Positions 59,446 through 64,000 of a stretch of 64,000 nucleotides of DNA are shown here, in pieces (within the stretch, counting starts at the first letter, position 1; every line of letters starts with the position of its first letter). The notes under the pieces are model-generated. The model had not been told where the DNA came from and searched no databases. It saw nothing but the letters and a program-made list of their open reading frames with translations. Source of the DNA: Harmothoe impar (Eukaryota; Annelida; Polychaeta; Phyllodocida; Polynoidae). The position numbers were made by a program, and so were the translations under genes. The stretch lies in contig OX381716.1 in NCBI GenBank assembly GCA_947462335.1, positions 7,698,861 through 7,762,860 of the forward strand, given 5' to 3'.

Positions 59446-62400
59446 TTATTCTTCTAAGTTGTTTTTCTGGTGCAAGCGGTTCATTTCCTCATCAACAGAT
59501 TTGCACACCATTTTAACAGAGTCTGAATTAAAATCTATTAGATGCAGACCCTGCAGGGAAGTTATTCGACTCAGGGCCACATATGCCTGTCCTTCAGCAA
59601 AAACTTGACATCCTAAATCAATCACTGCACTGTCTAAAGTTAGCCCCTGCACTTTATGAATGCTTGACGCCCATGATAGAGTAAGCGGAAATTGGGTTCG
59701 CTGCAACAATGTTGCATTCTTCCCATAGAAATAAGCAGACATAGGTTCAATGGAAACTGAGGAATGTGAGCAGTCAGCCTTTGAAACATTCCCAACTGTA
59801 CTATCAAAAAACTTAACATCAACTGAATCTGGCATTAAATCATTTTCATTCCAGTTAATAGCGGTGATAACCCCCCTTGCTCCATTTACAAGGCCCTCAG
59901 ATGTATCTATATTCCTTCGCAGCATGACAACTGCACCAATACCAAAACTGAATATTTTTAGGAGCCCAGCACAGTCTCTGTCATCATCAGGCAGTAGTGA
60001 CTCAGGAACCTTAGCATTTCTATTAAAATATTTGCCAGTAATTGTGTCCTGTACCATGACATGCTGTGCTGAAACATTGTAAACATTTGTTTTTGAACTG
60101 AGAATATGAAGCATGTCAAGGTTATGCTTGTCGCATTGTTTGATTCTAGGGAATAAATCAAGTGGTGGACTCTCATCAGAGGAAGGTGCAGCTCTAATAA
60201 CTCTGCTTAAAAGTGTATCTATATCATCATCTGTTGGAGTACCAGTTCTTACTCTGTTGAGTATATCTCGATAAATAATATCACCTTTTTGACGCTCAAC
60301 CGTAGTTAGTTCTATAAGTGAAAAGTAATCTCGCCAAAGATGTTTACACAGTGCAGTTTTAATGTGCTTAGAGTAAACAGACTGTCCTTTCACTGGTGGT
60401 AGCTGATAGAAATCTCCAACAACTAACAGATTGAGATTACCATAAGGTACTGAGGGATCAAGTATTCCAAATATTTCATTCAACCTAAGACTTACATGTT
60501 GAAGGGTCTCATATGATACCATACTTATTTCATCTATTATTAGCGTACTAACAGATTTCCAAAATGTCCTCATTGCATGCAATCTTTCACCAGATAGTGG
60601 TAAATATTTTGTTCTAGAACGCTTGTTACCTGTATTATTTTCAACTGGAAGGTTTAAAGCTCTGTGTAGAGTTATACCTCCAATATTAAAGGCAGCCACT
60701 CCAGTAGGAGCAGTGGTTATGGATGGATTGTCTGAATCTGACATTCTGTGAATCAATTCCTGGATGATAGAAACAACATGACTCTTCCCTGTACCTCCTG
60801 GTCCACTCATGAATAAATGAAAGGGATCTGGGCGTGGTTGTGTTGGATCTCTTTTGTAACTAGCTACTGATGAAAGATGTTCTTTGACAAAATCATAAAC
60901 TTTCCTCTGCTGAATATTCAAACCATTAACAGCCTTCAAATAAGCCTCATCCGTCATTTTAGTTTTCCTGAATAAAAGAATATCTTCACCTTCTTTCAGA
61001 CCAACTTCAATGTCTAAAGCTGTAGCTTCATTTATCTCATTGGGATGATCTAGATTGTCGTCTAAAAGCTCACCCCCTAAGACATTGAATACTGACAGCT
61101 CGGGTGGTTGATGCTCATTTTTTTCTAGATCGTTATCTACAGCTTCAATATTTGGGGCAACTACTGGTGCTATATAATTATTTGTGACTATGTCATTAAG
61201 GTTTCTTATTTGGTTCACAGCATTCTCTAGATCATAGGAAAATGATGGTGCATTCAGAGAGTTGGAAAGTTTACTACCATAAGCCTCTTCTGCTGTGGAA
61301 TAACCCGAAATTAAATCTTGCTCATTGCGCCATGGAACCCGCAGAATTAATTGGGAATAAAAGTACATGTCACCATGCTTCTCAGGGGTCAATTTTGGGG
61401 TTCTTATAATGGCTGCATGGTGCCGTTTGTGTATGAACCCATTACCATTTAAAAGAGGGATAGAAACAGATGTCTCAGAGCTAGTGGAATAGTTTGCCAC
61501 AAAATCAAAAAGTGACATATTTTCAAAATTAATTTCCTTTGGCCGATTGCTGTAACGATCATATACGTTTTTAACAAATACATTTGTGCTTTCATCATCA
61601 CGGTCATTGAGGTGATATGCAGGCAACAGCAGCCTGGTTCTAAGCTGGCTCGGGCGTACATCTAAATATAACACAACTACACTAGCAGACTTTAGAGGAA
61701 GAGAACACATTTTGAATGCTGCTTCTTGGGCACTCAACTGGCGATGGGTTAAAACGGTACTGCATGTTTTCATAACTTTAGAACGGAAAGTTGCATCTGG
61801 GGCCATTTTTTCTTGAACTTCAGTGAGAGCTCTTTTTAAACCGTCAGCCTCACCTTTACATATATACCCACATACATACTTGGCAGTACCATAAACCGAG
61901 CCAATGAATTGAAGATCCATGTTCGCATTCCAAATGGACAGAATTGTCGGATTATACGGGTTGATGAATTCATTTCCAATATCCCGTTTCAATGTGTAGC
62001 ACTTAGGATTTGTTAAAATGTCTACTTTGGATTTAAGTATAGTTGTTTTTGATGGTGCCTGGGGGAAATCAAAGCGACACTTTTCTTTACCATGAGAAAA
62101 GCGTTTACATGTGTGAGTGTGGCTATGGGTTTGAAGGCGCATCACTTTGTTTCGGAGCTGAATGTCCTCTTCTACAGTTGGAACATGGGTGCTAATGTAT
62201 CTATCAATAAAAGCTGGGGCATCTCTGATGCCCTCATCTGTCGCTATATCCGGTGCCCCTTTCACCCACCAGAGGGAGTGGATGTGCGGGGAACCTCTCA
62301 TCTGGAACTCCACTCTCCAGAAATAACTTGAGATCTCACCTAATGGTTGACTGTCAGATAAAATAACAGTTTTAACAAATTCAGAAAATCTATGGGAAAA

Positions 62401-63354
62401 GTGTCTTGCAGTAGCTATTGGATTGTTATTCATGAGTTGGACTTTAACATGCTTAGGCATAGACTGAACATCCTCTAGTGAAGATGGCATGCCTTCTGTT
62501 TTGCAAAGAACAATCATAAGATCTTCCCAGTTCATATCATTTGCAGATAATGTGAGAAACCATGTTGGTGGACCTTTTTGGCGAATCATAGCAAGTAAAT
62601 CAAATCTAACGGAATTCCAATATCCTGGGGTACCGCGGATAGTGCGCAAGCACCCAAGATAGTTTTCAGGTAGGTCAGGATTATTTGCTATGTCTTTTCG
62701 GATCTGACCTGCAGTTAATGGTTTAGTTCTTGTGGATGTTGTTGATGGACGTTTTTTCATAGCTATTGAGATGTTGTCAGACAGTAGTTTCTTTTCTAAA
62801 ATATTGGTTGCCCAGAATAAGTAGGGTAAGTTGGAACTAAACCTTTTTTCGGATGATAGTAATCTTGACTGGAAATATTTAAGGTGAGTAAGCTTCACAG
62901 GTCGTGGATAAAGCAAACCATTTCTACCATGAGGGAAGAGATCAGCAAATGCAGACTCTTCTATTGTTACTTCTTTGAAAGAATTAAGTGGTTTCTGTTT
63001 GTTCCACTTCATTTCTACTTTTGGTGGGGCTTTTTCCCCACATACCTTTTCCTTGAAATTTATATTAGGGAGGCTTGGAATGTCTAAGGTAACACTTGTC
63101 TCTAAAAGGGGTACATCATCACCTGGCATTTCAGTTGTTTCTGTACAGTCACCTTCTAACTGAATTATTGTTGGTTGAACCTCTGGTAAATAATATACAT
63201 TAGTGTTTTTGTACATTGGGTTATTTTTACTGAGCCATAAAAGAGCTGCCCTAACTTTTGCCATGTCAGCCTTATATTCTTTTGGTATAGCATTACTGCC
63301 TGGGGTTTGGATGATAACAATATTTGAATCATTAATATTTTCCTTACTCATCAT
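59446..63354 (-). CDS. Helitron replicase-helicase (Rep-Hel)
   Basis: A 1,302-codon frame from ATG 63354. The N-terminal half is the Helitron HUH replicase region: F-P-x-G-R-N-G-L near 141, T-W-F-L-T-L-S-A-N near 264-272, R-G-S-P-H-I-H-S at 353-360 (metal-binding H357 and H359), and Y-V-C-G-Y-I-C-K at 493-500 (two candidate catalytic Tyr, Y493 and Y497). The C-terminal half is a Pif1/SF1 helicase: G-P-G-G-T-G-K-S (849-856), P-T-G-V-A-A, I-I-D-E-I-S (937-942), V-G-D-F-Y-Q-L-P-P, K-V-Q-G-L-T and Y-V-A-L-S-R. It replicates and strand-transfers single-stranded transposon DNA. All key motifs look intact. The first about 205 residues sit in the overlapping upstream frame. Confidence 0.92.
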   Translation of the reverse strand: MMSKENINDSNIVIIQTPGSNAIPKEYKADMAKVRAALLWLSKNNPMYKNTNVYYLPEVQPTIIQLEGDCTETTEMPGDDVPLLETSVTLDIPSLPNINFKEKVCGEKAPPKVEMKWNKQKPLNSFKEVTIEESAFADLFPHGRNGLLYPRPVKLTHLKYFQSRLLSSEKRFSSNLPYLFWATNILEKKLLSDNISIAMKKRPSTTSTRTKPLTAGQIRKDIANNPDLPENYLGCLRTIRGTPGYWNSVRFDLLAMIRQKGPPTWFLTLSANDMNWEDLMIVLCKTEGMPSSLEDVQSMPKHVKVQLMNNNPIATARHFSHRFSEFVKTVILSDSQPLGEISSYFWRVEFQMRGSPHIHSLWWVKGAPDIATDEGIRDAPAFIDRYISTHVPTVEEDIQLRNKVMRLQTHSHTHTCKRFSHGKEKCRFDFPQAPSKTTILKSKVDILTNPKCYTLKRDIGNEFINPYNPTILSIWNANMDLQFIGSVYGTAKYVCGYICKGEADGLKRALTEVQEKMAPDATFRSKVMKTCSTVLTHRQLSAQEAAFKMCSLPLKSASVVVLYLDVRPSQLRTRLLLPAYHLNDRDDESTNVFVKNVYDRYSNRPKEINFENMSLFDFVANYSTSSETSVSIPLLNGNGFIHKRHHAAIIRTPKLTPEKHGDMYFYSQLILRVPWRNEQDLISGYSTAEEAYGSKLSNSLNAPSFSYDLENAVNQIRNLNDIVTNNYIAPVVAPNIEAVDNDLEKNEHQPPELSVFNVLGGELLDDNLDHPNEINEATALDIEVGLKEGEDILLFRKTKMTDEAYLKAVNGLNIQQRKVYDFVKEHLSSVASYKRDPTQPRPDPFHLFMSGPGGTGKSHVVSIIQELIHRMSDSDNPSITTAPTGVAAFNIGGITLHRALNLPVENNTGNKRSRTKYLPLSGERLHAMRTFWKSVSTLIIDEISMVSYETLQHVSLRLNEIFGILDPSVPYGNLNLLVVGDFYQLPPVKGQSVYSKHIKTALCKHLWRDYFSLIELTTVERQKGDIIYRDILNRVRTGTPTDDDIDTLLSRVIRAAPSSDESPPLDLFPRIKQCDKHNLDMLHILSSKTNVYNVSAQHVMVQDTITGKYFNRNAKVPESLLPDDDRDCAGLLKIFSFGIGAVVMLRRNIDTSEGLVNGARGVITAINWNENDLMPDSVDVKFFDSTVGNVSKADCSHSSVSIEPMSAYFYGKNATLLQRTQFPLTLSWASSIHKVQGLTLDSAVIDLGCQVFAEGQAYVALSRITSLQGLHLIDFNSDSVKMVCKSVDEEMNRLHQKNNLEE

Positions 63355-64000
63355 GTCCTCAGTATAAAAGGGAAATTAATGACCTGCCCTTGCATGGCTT
63401 TTTGGCCATGTGGCAACAAAATTAGCTTCATATAAGGATGGACTTGACATATAAGCCTACGTTCTATGGAATTTAAAACTTCCAATTGTTTGGGGACAGG
63501 AGGAAGTTGCAAGTTATTTAACAAACATTGTGGTGGCATTTTCCCAGACTTTAATTTGTTATGACATGGGTTGCATACTGTGAATTCTTTAGATGTTATT
63601 AAAGAATCCAATCTATTCAACACATACTCAGGTGCAGTTTCTTTTGTGTATGTGTTTAAAGTAGTAGATGGATAAAATAGCTTGGTACATGAGACACATG
63701 CAATAGTTGCTGCTACAGTAACTAACTGGTTGAATATTTCTTGTGTCACTTTTAAAGGAACCTTTTTTGGTGGACGCTTGGCTGTGGGGACTGGGAGTTC
63801 ATCTTTTTTGGGTATATTAGCTGATATTGGGTCTATGACAACCTCATTTGAAACTATGTCAGGAAGGGAATTCTCAGAGTAGGTGGGTGCATCAGAACAG
63901 TACATTTCAGAAGTCAGTATATTTGGGTCAGTGAAAATATGAGCATCAATGTGTACATTGTGTGACATGTTAGCATCCTTGGCATCTAGGATATATTCTT
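63351..64000 (-). CDS. Helitron Rep-Hel N-terminal part (frameshifted, partial)
   Basis: From ATG 63968 to TGA 63351 it encodes 205 residues with C-x2-C (CVSC) and C-x2-C (CNPC) zinc-finger-like pairs and the block I-L-L-P-H-G-Q-K-A-M-Q-G-Q-V-I-N-F-P, typical of the region before the Helitron replicase domain. The frame stays open from the ATG to the window edge, so the start may lie outside. It overlaps the main frame by ATGA, so stop and start share bases. Together the two parts have the usual Helitron length (about 1,500 residues), suggesting a one-base frameshift or a recoding/reinitiation site rather than two genes. Confidence 0.8.
   Translation of the reverse strand, partial: EYILDAKDANMSHNVHIDAHIFTDPNILTSEMYCSDAPTYSENSLPDIVSNEVVIDPISANIPKKDELPVPTAKRPPKKVPLKVTQEIFNQLVTVAATIACVSCTKLFYPSTTLNTYTKETAPEYVLNRLDSLITSKEFTVCNPCHNKLKSGKMPPQCLLNNLQLPPVPKQLEVLNSIERRLICQVHPYMKLILLPHGQKAMQGQVINFPFILRT

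Noticed and set aside
59750..60082. Plus-strand 110-codon frame inside the Helitron gene
   Set aside because: Antisense to a conserved helicase region; shadow frame.

Overview
This is a window of a eukaryotic, almost certainly animal, nuclear genome. Coding exons are separated by introns with GT-AG borders, intergenic space is long and AT-rich, and there are many mobile elements and simple-sequence tracts. The protein families present (a metazoan-type Helitron replicase-helicase, a NADAR protein, a multi-copy invertebrate DDE-like protein with a D-Y-A-E-N motif, and a divergent MADS-like exon) point to an invertebrate such as a lancelet, echinoderm, hemichordate or mollusc. The sequence alone does not decide between these. 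I see no bacterial operons, rRNA, convincing tRNA or CRISPR array.

Region by region. (1) 1-18,828 is AT-rich non-coding DNA with degenerate dispersed repeats, short tandem duplications, fold-backs and poly-G tracts; I found no supportable gene. (2) 18,833-38,326 is the main discovery: a 19,494-bp DNA transposon. It has 96-bp terminal inverted repeats that are identical by eye, flanked by the 4-bp direct repeat TTGT. The termini are built from tandem copies of GTCTCTGACCGG, and about sixty exact or near copies of that 12-mer recur inside the element, mostly in two tandem arrays. It carries an intron-containing gene (exons between 21.4 and 25.35 kb, with a candidate 5' exon at 19.6 kb). It also carries one reading frame running from a splice acceptor at 27,945 to 35,620, interrupted only by five stop codons. 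That frame ends in a DDE-like transposase candidate preceded by CPxWVE repeats. Exon 7 of the upstream gene is in phase with the acceptor at 27,945, so the whole element may be one large alternatively spliced transcription unit. (3) 38,331-42,300 is non-coding, with CTCF-like motifs near 41.7 and 42.2 kb. (4) 42.3-48.35 kb is a plus-strand gene: a CpG-rich, NRF1-motif-bearing 5' region, an exon with a possible truncated MADS-like segment, and a long Pro/Gln/Ser-rich last exon with 36-bp repeats. (5) 50.4-51.4 kb holds a TA-flanked MITE and a short hairpin element. (6) 51,832-54,750 (minus) is a three-exon portion of a multi-copy invertebrate protein family with a zinc ribbon and a C2H2 finger. 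(7) 55.1-56.9 kb holds a 36-bp-stem hairpin and a 189-bp satellite array. (8) 57,169-58,862 (minus) encodes a NADAR-SGNH fusion in three exons whose phases agree. (9) 59,446 to the window edge (minus) is a Helitron replicase-helicase in two overlapping frames; its 5' end lies outside the window.

How the parts may work together (inference): in the giant element the repeated 12-mer would be the binding site of an element-encoded DNA-binding protein or transposase, and the upstream acidic/basic AT-hook-like exons would be accessory or regulatory. Identical TIRs suggest recent activity, whereas the six in-frame stops suggest that this copy is now defective or depends on recoding. The NADAR-SGNH gene lies on the same strand just downstream of the Helitron replicase and may be its cargo, but the Helitron 3' end was not located.
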